From RFSX01 sp964591455 (GTDB lineage Bacteria; Bacteroidota; Bacteroidia; Chitinophagales; Saprospiraceae): a DNA stretch of 64,000 bases. The stretch's first letter is position 1. The number at the start of each line of letters is the position of its first letter. The position numbers were made by a program, and so were the translations under genes. The stretch lies in assembly GCA_964591455.1 (NCBI GenBank), contig CAZQDZ010000026.1, positions 3,192 through 67,191 on the forward strand. The letters are read 5' to 3'. This document shows positions 43,246 through 50,995 of this stretch, piece after piece. The notes under the pieces were generated by a model. That model saw only the letters and a program-made list of their open reading frames with translations, was not told where the DNA came from and did no database searches.

Positions 43246-44294
43246 CGCCTACTAGGTCTGTATTTCGACTGCTCCAGTAATCGCTGCGCATCTTTAAAAG
43301 CCAATAAGTCCTTCAAGGTAAAATCAGGATGCTTAGCCATATATGCTTCTATAATTTTGTAGCCTGAATACACTGCTGTTCTACCGGGCGCTATGTCAGG
43401 CATACCTTTAGAGGTAGGCGCTGGCTCTAGGTAATTAGCAATCTCTATGTGATTTGTTTCGTACAACAATTCTTTCTCTAAAAAGAAACTCCATATCTGC
43501 AACTCATTTTCTACTACCCAATCCATCTCTGGCTGAGTATACTCCCATAGAAGCGTATCTGGTGTAGATGGAAAAAGCTGAGTCAATATGTAAGCCTTCT
43601 TTCCTTGATATATCATTTTATCTATGAACCGCTTACCTGTAGGACTACCCAGAAGGTCGACGGTATACATTTCCATAGCCTTCTTTGCTATATATTCTGG
43701 TGTGTAGTTTCTGGATAGATAATTACTGAAAACAGGATTGCCTGGATCTATCTTTTTATATTCAAAATCATTACCTAAAAAGAAATCAAGGCCTATGCCT
43801 ATAGCATCTCTTCCTTCCTCTCCTTCGAATATGAAATTCTGATACCCAAACTCTGACATAAGGGTATAAAACTGTGGTGTATTTTTTTCTGGAAAGTAGT
43901 ACTTCAAATATTTGAGGGGTTGCTCCAGATTTTCTGCTATTTCTTTATCGTCATATGGAAAGACATATTTTATAGTGTCTAATAAGGATGCTATACGGGG
44001 TTCTCTCCTGAATTCAGAAATATTATTATAAAAAGTAGTTTTATCTGGAGAATATATTCTTATCAATTCTTTGAAATATAGGTCCGTCATCTTAGGGTAA
44101 GACCCAAGTAGCTGCATATAACTTGCTTCAGGTTTATCAGGATTAATGCTAGCCAGACCTGCATCATATCTTATAAGGTCTACCGTCACATCGATATCTG
44201 ACACATCGGGTGCAGGCCTTATTAATTTATCTTGGCAAGAGACCAATAGAACGCTAGCTATAAAAATGATATATATTGATTTATTAAATTTCAT
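43242..44294 (-). CDS. gldB: Gliding motility lipoprotein GldB
   Basis: GldB is a lipoprotein needed for gliding and T9SS function in Bacteroidota. 350 residues from ATG 44292-44294. Signal and lipobox MKFNKSIYIIFIASVLLVSCQ (Cys20). Family blocks: VDLIRYDAGL, YFPEKNTPQFYTLMSEFGYQNFIFEGEEGRDAIGIGLDFFLGNDFEYKK, YIAKKAMEMYTVDLLG, FIDKMIYQGKKAYILTQLFP, PDTLLWEYTQPEMDWVVENELQIWSFFLEKELLY, and PSTKGMPDIAPGRTAVYSGYKIIEAYM (ending close to the family's norm). No other gld gene is in the window. Its TAG stop overlaps that of the preceding gene in the palindrome CTAG. Confidence 0.9.
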   Translation of the reverse strand: MKFNKSIYIIFIASVLLVSCQDKLIRPAPDVSDIDVTVDLIRYDAGLASINPDKPEASYMQLLGSYPKMTDLYFKELIRIYSPDKTTFYNNISEFRREPRIASLLDTIKYVFPYDDKEIAENLEQPLKYLKYYFPEKNTPQFYTLMSEFGYQNFIFEGEEGRDAIGIGLDFFLGNDFEYKKIDPGNPVFSNYLSRNYTPEYIAKKAMEMYTVDLLGSPTGKRFIDKMIYQGKKAYILTQLFPSTPDTLLWEYTQPEMDWVVENELQIWSFFLEKELLYETNHIEIANYLEPAPTSKGMPDIAPGRTAVYSGYKIIEAYMAKHPDFTLKDLLAFKDAQRLLEQSKYRPSRR

Positions 44295-44433
44295 GTCTGG
44301 AGAATTAGCTTTAACCACATTTAGTGGTACAAACATATCATCTCAAGTTATTATTGTGAAATGAAAAGGCAGTCTAGATGTTTTTACTACTTAAGAATCG
44401 CTTAAAATCAGTGTATCAGTTAATCTAAAGTGA

Positions 44434-46038
44434 ATGTGCGAATCCAAAAACATGAAGCATCAAGATCTTAATCTAAAATTTGTCGATAATTTTATTTCAA
44501 CATTGAGTGCCGATCCCATTACTGATAATACCAGACGGCAAGTACATGGGGCTGCCTATTCCTGGGTATCTCCTACCCCATCCGCGTTCCCTTCTATTCT
44601 AGCCGTAAGTCCAGATGTGGCTACCTTAATAGGTCTTGAAGACAACTTAAGTACAGATAACTTTTTTAGAGATGTCTTTACGGGCAATACTTCTTTTGCC
44701 TCCGCCAGGCCCTACGCCATGTGTTATGGTGGACATCAGTTTGGTCACTGGGCAGGACAACTAGGAGATGGAAGAGCCATCAATATTGCAGAAGTGACCC
44801 ATAATGGCCTCAGGTGGGTCTTACAGCTCAAGGGCGCCGGCCCTACGCCTTACAGCCGATCAGCAGATGGATTAGCAGTCCTGCGTTCTTCTATAAGGGA
44901 ATATCTGTGTAGCGAGGCCATGCACTTTTTAGGTGTGCCCAGTACTAGAGCGCTGTCTATTGGATTAACAGGAGATGAAGTGCTGAGAGATATTATGTAT
45001 GATGGACATGCCGCTTATGAGAAAGGGGCTGTTGTCTGTAGAGTGGCGCAGTCATTTATTCGTTTCGGCAATTTTGAAATATTCGCATCAAGGAAGGACA
45101 TAAGTAACCTCAAAAAACTTGCTGACTATACGATTACCACACATTACCCAAAAATAAAAGAGGAGGGAAAACAAAAGTACGTTGCTTTTTTTCAGGCTGT
45201 AGCTAATAGAACATTAGAAATGGTACTTGAATGGCAGCGGGTAGGCTTTGTCCATGGCGTAATGAATACTGATAATATGTCTATCCTAGGCCAAACCATA
45301 GATTATGGGCCGTATGGATGGCTAGAGAGCTATGACCATAACTGGACTCCTAATACCACCGATAGAACGCATAGAAGATACCGATATGGTTACCAGCCTA
45401 GAATCTGCCTCTGGAATCTGATGCAGTTAGCCAATGCATTGTACCCGCTGATAGAGGATGGCGAACCATTGGAAAAGATATTAGAGAACTACCAAAAACA
45501 ATACCCTTTGCATGAGCTTAATATGATGCGTGCTAAGATGGGCTTCCAACAAAAATATGAGGAGGACACACAAATCATGGAACAGTGGAAAAAGATTATG
45601 CATCTCACAGAAGTGGATTTCACCATCTTCTTCCGAGAATTGTCTGGATTAGGTGCAGAAGATTTAGATCACTCAAAGGGACTTCCTATACAGCTACTGG
45701 ATGCCTTTTATAATAGTGAACACTATGAAGGAGACATCAAAATACAATGGGATGCCTGGTGGAGCGGATATATTAGTAGACTCATTAAAGAACCAACTGC
45801 AATCCTAACTAGACAAAAGAAAATGAAGCTGGTCAATCCTAAGTATGTCCTGAGAAACTATCTGGCTCAGCTATGTATAGACAAAGCTGACAATCAAGAT
45901 TATAGTATGCTTCATGAGTTGGCCGTTATGTTAAAGGCACCCTATACTGATAATCCAAAATATGATAAGTGGTATGCTAAAAGACCCGAATGGGCAAGAA
46001 ATAAGGTGGGTTGCTCTATGTTGTCTTGCAGTTCATAG
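44434..46038 (+). CDS. selO: Protein adenylyltransferase SelO (YdiU family)
   Basis: SelO is a pseudokinase-fold enzyme that transfers AMP to Ser/Thr/Tyr of proteins and helps redox homeostasis. 534 residues. Motifs: RPYAMCYGGHQFGHWAGQLGDGRAINIAE (glycine-rich loop), WVLQLKGAGPTPYSRSADGLAVLRSSIREYLCSEAM, PSTRALSIGLTGDEVLRD, VCRVAQSFIRFGNFE, then FVHGVMNTDNMSILGQTIDYGPYGW (catalytic region) and YQPRICLWNLMQLANAL. The C-terminus GCSMLSCSS has Cys where eukaryotic SelO has selenocysteine. The frame also offers a second Met at 44452 (MKHQDLNLKF), perhaps the true start. Confidence 0.95.
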   Translation: MCESKNMKHQDLNLKFVDNFISTLSADPITDNTRRQVHGAAYSWVSPTPSAFPSILAVSPDVATLIGLEDNLSTDNFFRDVFTGNTSFASARPYAMCYGGHQFGHWAGQLGDGRAINIAEVTHNGLRWVLQLKGAGPTPYSRSADGLAVLRSSIREYLCSEAMHFLGVPSTRALSIGLTGDEVLRDIMYDGHAAYEKGAVVCRVAQSFIRFGNFEIFASRKDISNLKKLADYTITTHYPKIKEEGKQKYVAFFQAVANRTLEMVLEWQRVGFVHGVMNTDNMSILGQTIDYGPYGWLESYDHNWTPNTTDRTHRRYRYGYQPRICLWNLMQLANALYPLIEDGEPLEKILENYQKQYPLHELNMMRAKMGFQQKYEEDTQIMEQWKKIMHLTEVDFTIFFRELSGLGAEDLDHSKGLPIQLLDAFYNSEHYEGDIKIQWDAWWSGYISRLIKEPTAILTRQKKMKLVNPKYVLRNYLAQLCIDKADNQDYSMLHELAVMLKAPYTDNPKYDKWYAKRPEWARNKVGCSMLSCSS

Positions 46039-46050
46039 TGGGGTATAAAA

Positions 46051-46081
46051 AAAAGTAGTGCCAACCAATAACACTACTTTT
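46051..46081 (+). terminator. Terminator of selO
   Basis: Perfect 10-bp stem AAAAGTAGTG (46051-46060) / CACTACTTTT (46072-46081), 11-nt loop, preceded by an A run and followed by TCTAATT. It starts 12 bp after the selO stop. Confidence 0.75.
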
Positions 46082-46115
46082 CTAATTCAAAAACCAACTA
46101 ATCATTAACAAAAAA

Positions 46116-46160
46116 ATTCTCAAATCTTCTTTTAAATCGGCATTTCTTGAGAATCCGATT
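46116..46160. ncRNA. Possible RNA pseudoknot or switch element in a 500-bp intergenic region
   Basis: The 503 bp between selO and the next frame hold interleaved pairings. ATTCTCAA (46116-46123) is complementary to TTGAGAAT (46147-46154). AATCGG (46135-46140), inside that loop, pairs with CCGATT (46155-46160), directly next to the first stem. Both can form together as an H-type pseudoknot. A further ATTGACA/TGTCAAT stem is at 46201-46207/46236-46242. No coding frame overlaps. Strand and function are not known. Confidence 0.3.
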
Positions 46161-46349
46161 GCATTAGCGTTTCATTCTCATTGCATTATAGAGACAAGTA
46201 ATTGACATTCCACCCCTACTGAAAAGTTGTCATCGTGTCAATATTAACTTATTAAAAAAGATAATATATGAAGAGCCTATATATATAGTGGCGAAATATT
46301 CCTTAACTACTTCTGAATATTATAGTGCTTCCATTTGTACATTTAGCTA

Positions 46350-46543
46350 ATGGAGACACAAGATGGATGGATGAAAGCGGTACTCGAACTGCCATCAGGA
46401 AAAAACATAGAAGCGGTTACCATACATTCAAAGTCTAGATATCCTTATTATATTGACGAACTATCGTCCGCCATCTGCAGGATACTATAGTGTATAGAAA
46501 TGATGGAGGACTTATCGTAAACAATTACAGAATCAAACAATAG
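46350..46543 (+). pseudogene. Frameshifted small gene coupled to the next membrane-protein gene
   Basis: ATG at 46350 opens METQDGWMKAVLELPSGKNI and continues to DELSSAICRIL, then stop at 46488-46490. From CAG at 46478 the -1 frame carries on with QDTIVYRNDGGLIVNNYRIKQ and ends TAG at 46541-46543, sharing the G with the GTG start of the next gene (TAGTG). The second frame has no start of its own (TGA at 46454-46456, no ATG or GTG after it). The two halves read as one ~64-residue protein broken by a one-base change near 46475-46480. I recognise no family. Either a real or sequencing frameshift, or a recoding event. Confidence 0.5.
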
Positions 46544-47007
46544 TGCTAAATAATAAATACGCATTTGAGTTAATGTGGTGGATGGTAACAGCTATTATCC
46601 TAGTCATAGTGTTATTACCTATCCACTCAGCTATAGGTGAAGATTATTTTTTCTACAGACAGAATATATTAATCATCATCCTTGCCATCACCTTAATCAG
46701 ATACATATTTCTTCTTAAACATCACTGGATTTCAAGTTCGAAATGGTTTAAGGCCATTTTTATTTTCGTTCCGATTCCAATCTTCTTTTTCTTGATAGGT
46801 GCATTTTCCGATTTTCAAGCCTTCAGTGATGAGAAAGGTATCAATACCATCCTCACTAAATTACCGTATAAAAATCAAAGGGCATTGGCTACTTTTATTA
46901 GATCAGAAATTGTTCTGTTCTGGTCTGCCGCTTTTCTAGCGAATTTATTTATGCCTTTCCGAATGCTTATCTCTATATGGCGGGAAATAAATAAAGGCAC
47001 ACACTAG
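46543..47007 (+). CDS. Four-helix membrane protein, unknown function (GTG start)
   Basis: 154 residues from GTG at 46543; the next in-frame Met (MWWMVTA, about residue 11) is an alternative. Four predicted membrane segments (about 12-30, 42-58, 68-88 and 120-140). Features: HSAIGEDYFFYRQNILIIILAITLIRYIFLLKHHW and FFLIGAFSDFQAF, plus a polar loop LTKLPYKNQRALATFIRSE. No named family recognised. The start overlaps the stop of the broken small gene (TAGTG). The CMD-family gene begins 67 bp downstream with its own promoter. Confidence 0.7.
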   Translation: MLNNKYAFELMWWMVTAIILVIVLLPIHSAIGEDYFFYRQNILIIILAITLIRYIFLLKHHWISSSKWFKAIFIFVPIPIFFFLIGAFSDFQAFSDEKGINTILTKLPYKNQRALATFIRSEIVLFWSAAFLANLFMPFRMLISIWREINKGTH

Positions 47008-47044
47008 ATGCTAACTATCATTACTTCTTAGTTAGACGAAATAT

Positions 47045-47052
47045 TACTTTTG
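47045..47052 (+). promoter_or_regulatory. -7 promoter element for the CMD/GH2 pair
   Basis: TACTTTTG, an exact TAnnTTTG, 22 bp before the ATG at 47075. No -33 TTG at the expected distance. Confidence 0.45.
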
Positions 47053-47074
47053 ACAAAAAATAAGTTAGATAATA

Positions 47075-47428
47075 ATGAATAAAGTAGAAGCATTCAATGC
47101 GTACAGAAAAAAGATGAATGACCGCATTCTCTCAGAGGATAATAAAGTGCTTAAGCGGTTTTTTTCTCTTGACAATCAGACCTATACCGCGGGAGCCCTG
47201 GATCTCAAGACTAAGGAACTATTGGGTTTAGTTGCTTCTATGGTGCTGCGCTGTGATGATTGCATAGCTTACCACCTAGGTACTGCACATGACTTAGGCG
47301 TGACTACCGAAGAAGTGTTTGAAGTATTTTCTATCGCTAATCTGATTGGAGGTAGTATCTGTATACCTCACACAAGAAGAGCTGTCGAATACTGGGATGC
47401 ATTGGATGACATGAAAAACAAAGCTTAG
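47075..47428 (+). CDS. Carboxymuconolactone decarboxylase (AhpD-like) family protein
   Basis: 117 residues. DLKTKELLGLVASMVLRCDDCIAYHLGTAHDLGVTTEEVFEVFSIANLIGG is a full CMD/AhpD block: the CxxC pair (RCDDCIAYH, about 66-69) and the His three residues later, the pattern of AhpD-type peroxidase-linked disulfide reductases. Small CMD proteins with CxxC act against peroxides, while true decarboxylases lack it. The stop TAG is followed directly by the ATG of the beta-mannosidase gene (47429), so the two are tightly coupled, although no functional link is obvious. Confidence 0.88.
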   Translation: MNKVEAFNAYRKKMNDRILSEDNKVLKRFFSLDNQTYTAGALDLKTKELLGLVASMVLRCDDCIAYHLGTAHDLGVTTEEVFEVFSIANLIGGSICIPHTRRAVEYWDALDDMKNKA

Positions 47429-49975
47429 ATGTTCTTAAGAATTATTGTCTTTTTTAGTCTTACACAATTACTTACTAACAAGCCAATGGATGCACAGATA
47501 GATACACTGAGGATTCATGAAGGATGGCAATTTCGTCAAGGCACTTCTGCAGAATGGATGAAGGCTGAAGTGCCTGGTACTGTGCAGGAGGATCTACTGC
47601 GAATGAATAGGATGCCTCACCCTTACTTCAATACCAACGAAGATAGTATCACTTGGGTAGAAGAAGCAGATTGGGTATATGAGACATCGTTTTCTATGCA
47701 TCATTCTCAATTAAACAAAGCGCATCACTTAATTTCATTTAAAGGACTGGACACCTATGCTCAGGTGTACCTCAATGGGGAACAAATTCTTTATGCAGAT
47801 AATATGCACAGACAATGGGAGGTAGATGTGCATGATAAGTTAGTGAAGAATAATACATTGAAAATAATATTCCACTCCCCTATCAAAATAGGATCTTCCT
47901 ACATGGAAAAACTTCCCTGCGAATTACCTGCTGAGAATGACAGCGGAGAAATTAAGGTGATGCCCGTAGTAAGAAAAGCAGCTTTTCATTTTGGATGGGA
48001 CTGGGGTCCGAGAATAGTCACAATGGGAATTTGGCGCCCTATAGAACTACTGTCATTTGATGGACCTAGGATATCAAAACTGAGGTATATAGACTTTAAT
48101 CAGACTGAAGATGGAAAGTCTGCTACAGTATTAGCTGAGGTGGGAATATCTCCTGAGTATGCTGGAGAGGATACCAAAATCAAATTGTCTTGCACAGACA
48201 TGAATGACAATATTATAAATACCAGCACTTTTGATGCCGCCTCTCCGCTCACCCAACTCGAGTTTGATATAGATAATCCCCATCTCTGGTGGCCCCGAGG
48301 GCATGGAGAACAACCGCTCTACAATCTTAATGTCTCAGTCCTTTATAGAGGGCAAGTCACTTCCAGTAAACAACTAACTATTGGACTGAGGAAAACTGAA
48401 CTGATACGAGAGCCAGACAGTATAGGGACCTCATTCTACTTTAAGGTTAATGGCCAACCCATCTTCGCAAAAGGCGCAAATTACATTCCCCAAAGTCACT
48501 TTGTAAATAGTCTAACAGAGGCAGATTATTATAGAGTAATAGATGACGCAGTCAGAGCCAATATGAATATGATTAGAGTATGGGGCGGAGGTATATATGA
48601 AGAAGATATCTTTTACAATCTATGTGATAGTCTTGGTATCATGGTATGGCAGGATATGATGTTTGCTAATACTATGTTTCCTGTGGACACTGAATTTGTA
48701 GATAATATGCTGGATGAAGTGGCAGACAATGTGATGAGACTACACCATCACCCTAGCATCATCCAGTGGTGTGGCAACAATGAGATAGAGGTAGCCTGGT
48801 ATAATTGGAGTTGGCAGAAAAAATTCAACATACCAAAGAGCTACCAAACCGCTCTCAAGAACCAGTATGACGAGGTCTTTATGGTGAAGATTCCAGAGAT
48901 AATAAGTCAGATAGTACCTAATCCAAATTTTACGCATACTTCTCCCCTCAGCAACTGGGGTAAATCAGAGAATTTTAATCATCATTCCATGCACTACTGG
49001 GGAGTTTTCCATGGTGAGGACCCATTCGAAGATTATGCTGTCAATGTTGGCCGATTCAATTCAGAATATGGATTTCAATCTTTTCCTAATATTTCTCTGA
49101 TACAGAAGTACTTCAATCCTAATGTCTTTGACCTAAAGAATCCACTGCTCACTCATCGCCAAAAAAGTTATAAAGGCAACCGACTTATCTACAAACATAT
49201 AAAGGACTATTACACTCAGCCTAAGGACATACTTTCCCTCAGTTATATTTCACAACTAACACAAGCAAAGGGAATCGGCTATGCTATACAAAGTCATCGT
49301 ATCCAGGCTGACAGATGTATGGGAACTATATACTGGCAGCTAAATGATTGCTGGCCAGCTATCTCATGGAGCAGTGTGGATGTGGACGGCACTTGGCGAG
49401 CACTTCAGTACGCCGCTAGAGATGCCTTCGAAGAGACAACCATTTTTGTAGAAACGACTGATAAGGATAAAACGCTATATGTCATCAATGATACGCCATC
49501 AGCTTTCCAAGCGACATGGAAGATGACTGTATATAAGAATCATAAGATCATCTTAGAGAAAAAAGGTCCTGTAGATCTTCCCGCATACTCCAATCTTCAT
49601 TATGACCTCACCCATCTAGACGAGGTCCTAGAACAGGGAGAATATGTTAAAGTAGAATTAGTGAATGAGCATCTGCACATCCGCAAAACGCATATGCTGA
49701 TATTACCTAGAGATTTAGAATTAGAATATCCTCAAATTAGCATGGAATGGGAAGCGATACCAGAGGGGATAATCCTTAAGTTAAAGTCAGAAATCTTTAT
49801 AAAAAACTTGTATTTATACTCCAGTTCAGAAGGGAGAATAGAAGACAATTTTTTTGATCTATACCCACAGCAAGAGAAAGATGTCATTATAAAGACAAGC
49901 ATAGAGCCAATCAAGTATTTTAAGACACTGAAGTACTACTCTCTCAATCAAATGCTAAAGGAAAACCCTGATTAA
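47429..49975 (+). CDS. GH2 beta-mannosidase, exported
   Basis: Releases beta-linked mannose from mannan or N-glycan cores (Man-beta-1,4-GlcNAc). 848 residues with a weak N-terminal hydrophobic stretch (to about 24) as signal. GH2 layout: sugar-binding sandwich domain (ending near PCELPAENDSGE), immunoglobulin-like domain, and a TIM barrel starting near IFAKGANYIPQ. Catalytic residues: acid/base Glu452 in WCGNNEIEVAW and nucleophile Glu546 in RFNSEYGFQSFPN. FHFGWDWGPRIVTMGIWRPIELL and IYWQLNDCWPAISWSSVD are family blocks. Part of a run with GH92 and the S8 protease downstream. Confidence 0.94.
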   Translation: MFLRIIVFFSLTQLLTNKPMDAQIDTLRIHEGWQFRQGTSAEWMKAEVPGTVQEDLLRMNRMPHPYFNTNEDSITWVEEADWVYETSFSMHHSQLNKAHHLISFKGLDTYAQVYLNGEQILYADNMHRQWEVDVHDKLVKNNTLKIIFHSPIKIGSSYMEKLPCELPAENDSGEIKVMPVVRKAAFHFGWDWGPRIVTMGIWRPIELLSFDGPRISKLRYIDFNQTEDGKSATVLAEVGISPEYAGEDTKIKLSCTDMNDNIINTSTFDAASPLTQLEFDIDNPHLWWPRGHGEQPLYNLNVSVLYRGQVTSSKQLTIGLRKTELIREPDSIGTSFYFKVNGQPIFAKGANYIPQSHFVNSLTEADYYRVIDDAVRANMNMIRVWGGGIYEEDIFYNLCDSLGIMVWQDMMFANTMFPVDTEFVDNMLDEVADNVMRLHHHPSIIQWCGNNEIEVAWYNWSWQKKFNIPKSYQTALKNQYDEVFMVKIPEIISQIVPNPNFTHTSPLSNWGKSENFNHHSMHYWGVFHGEDPFEDYAVNVGRFNSEYGFQSFPNISLIQKYFNPNVFDLKNPLLTHRQKSYKGNRLIYKHIKDYYTQPKDILSLSYISQLTQAKGIGYAIQSHRIQADRCMGTIYWQLNDCWPAISWSSVDVDGTWRALQYAARDAFEETTIFVETTDKDKTLYVINDTPSAFQATWKMTVYKNHKIILEKKGPVDLPAYSNLHYDLTHLDEVLEQGEYVKVELVNEHLHIRKTHMLILPRDLELEYPQISMEWEAIPEGIILKLKSEIFIKNLYLYSSSEGRIEDNFFDLYPQQEKDVIIKTSIEPIKYFKTLKYYSLNQMLKENPD

Positions 49976-50019
49976 TAGTTAATTTATATATTAAAAAAAC
50001 TTTTTATATGTAATTCTAA

Positions 50020-50027
50020 TATCTTTG
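50020..50027 (+). promoter_or_regulatory. -7 promoter element of the cohesin-like gene
   Basis: TATCTTTG, an exact TAnnTTTG, 25 bp before the ATG at 50053. It begins about 45 bp after the GH2 stop, so this gene can be read separately. Confidence 0.45.
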
Positions 50028-50052
50028 GCTACTAAAATAATTTAGTCTAGAT

Positions 50053-50841
50053 ATGAAACTCATTACTACCATAATTTTTACCCTTGGTTTTTCTATGTCT
50101 CTGATGGCTCAAGGAGCATTGGAAATAGAACTTAACCACAATATCAATGAAGCAACAGGAGATGACTTCGAAGTAGAATTGTCGGTGTCCAACTTCTCTG
50201 ATCTTGTTTCATTCCAGCTGTTTCTCAACTGGGATGAACGTATATATAGAATAAATGAAGTGTTACTTGCCAATGAGGACTTACCCTTCTTTGATAGTAG
50301 TATCATCTTGCCATCAGAAGATGTTTCTATTCCAGACCCTGGAAAAGTAAGAATAATCTGGGCAGATTTTGCTCCAGTAACCTTACCAGATGAGACACTG
50401 CTTGTCAGATTTTCATTCACTGCCTTAGGTCAAAGTTGTGAAATCAGTGACTTCACACTAGAGAATATAGGGGATGAAGAAAGTGAAGAGCTGCTTGTGC
50501 TAGCAAATGATCTATCAGAAAGAGACATAGATTTCAACTCTGTCGGCATTCAAGTACCGGGTTTATCTTGTACGTCAAATACAGCAGATTTGTTAGAGAT
50601 GATAGACGTTCAGACATTTCCTAATCCAGTAACACAAGACTGGAATATATCCTTTAGCCAAATAGGATCTCCAAAGCAACTTTATATCTATGACAATTTG
50701 GGTAAAATGGTATTCTCAGAATTACTGTCTGCTAACAACCAAACAATAAATCTGGGCACCTTAATCGAAGGCATCTATTTGTACAAAATTGTAGATAATG
50801 ATGCACTCATAAGTCATGGTAAGATAAATAAGATAAGGTAG
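50053..50841 (+). CDS. Cohesin-like T9SS-secreted protein
   Basis: 262 residues. Signal peptide MKLITTIIFTLGFSMSLMAQG. Residues about 22-165 resemble a cohesin domain: EIELNHNINEATGDDFEVELSVSNFSDLVSFQLFLNWDERIYRINEV, then VRIIWADFAPVTLPDETLLVRFSFTALGQ. Residues about 190-262 form a T9SS sorting domain (VQTFPNPVTQDWNISF, LYIYDNLGKMVF, LIEGIYLYKIVD). Cohesin-like folds in Bacteroidota need not bind dockerins; none is apparent here. Placement between GH2 and GH92 suggests a surface accessory. A terminator follows. Confidence 0.85.
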   Translation: MKLITTIIFTLGFSMSLMAQGALEIELNHNINEATGDDFEVELSVSNFSDLVSFQLFLNWDERIYRINEVLLANEDLPFFDSSIILPSEDVSIPDPGKVRIIWADFAPVTLPDETLLVRFSFTALGQSCEISDFTLENIGDEESEELLVLANDLSERDIDFNSVGIQVPGLSCTSNTADLLEMIDVQTFPNPVTQDWNISFSQIGSPKQLYIYDNLGKMVFSELLSANNQTINLGTLIEGIYLYKIVDNDALISHGKINKIR

Positions 50842-50865
50842 TTTATCGCCTTATAAGATAAATCG

Positions 50866-50899
50866 AAACCCTTTTCACAATAGAAGAGGGTTTTTTTTA
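50866..50899 (+). terminator. Terminator after the cohesin-like gene
   Basis: AAACCCTTTT (50866-50875) pairs with the AAGAGGGTTT region around 50884-50893, ending in a run of eight T (50891-50898). It starts 25 bp after the stop. Confidence 0.75.
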
Positions 50900-50995
50900 T
50901 ACTTGTACATTCCATTGCAAATCATAGGCAAAAACTATTATAGCGTACAATTTTTATTGAAATTCACCTATATTATTGCATAAATATATAGTCGG

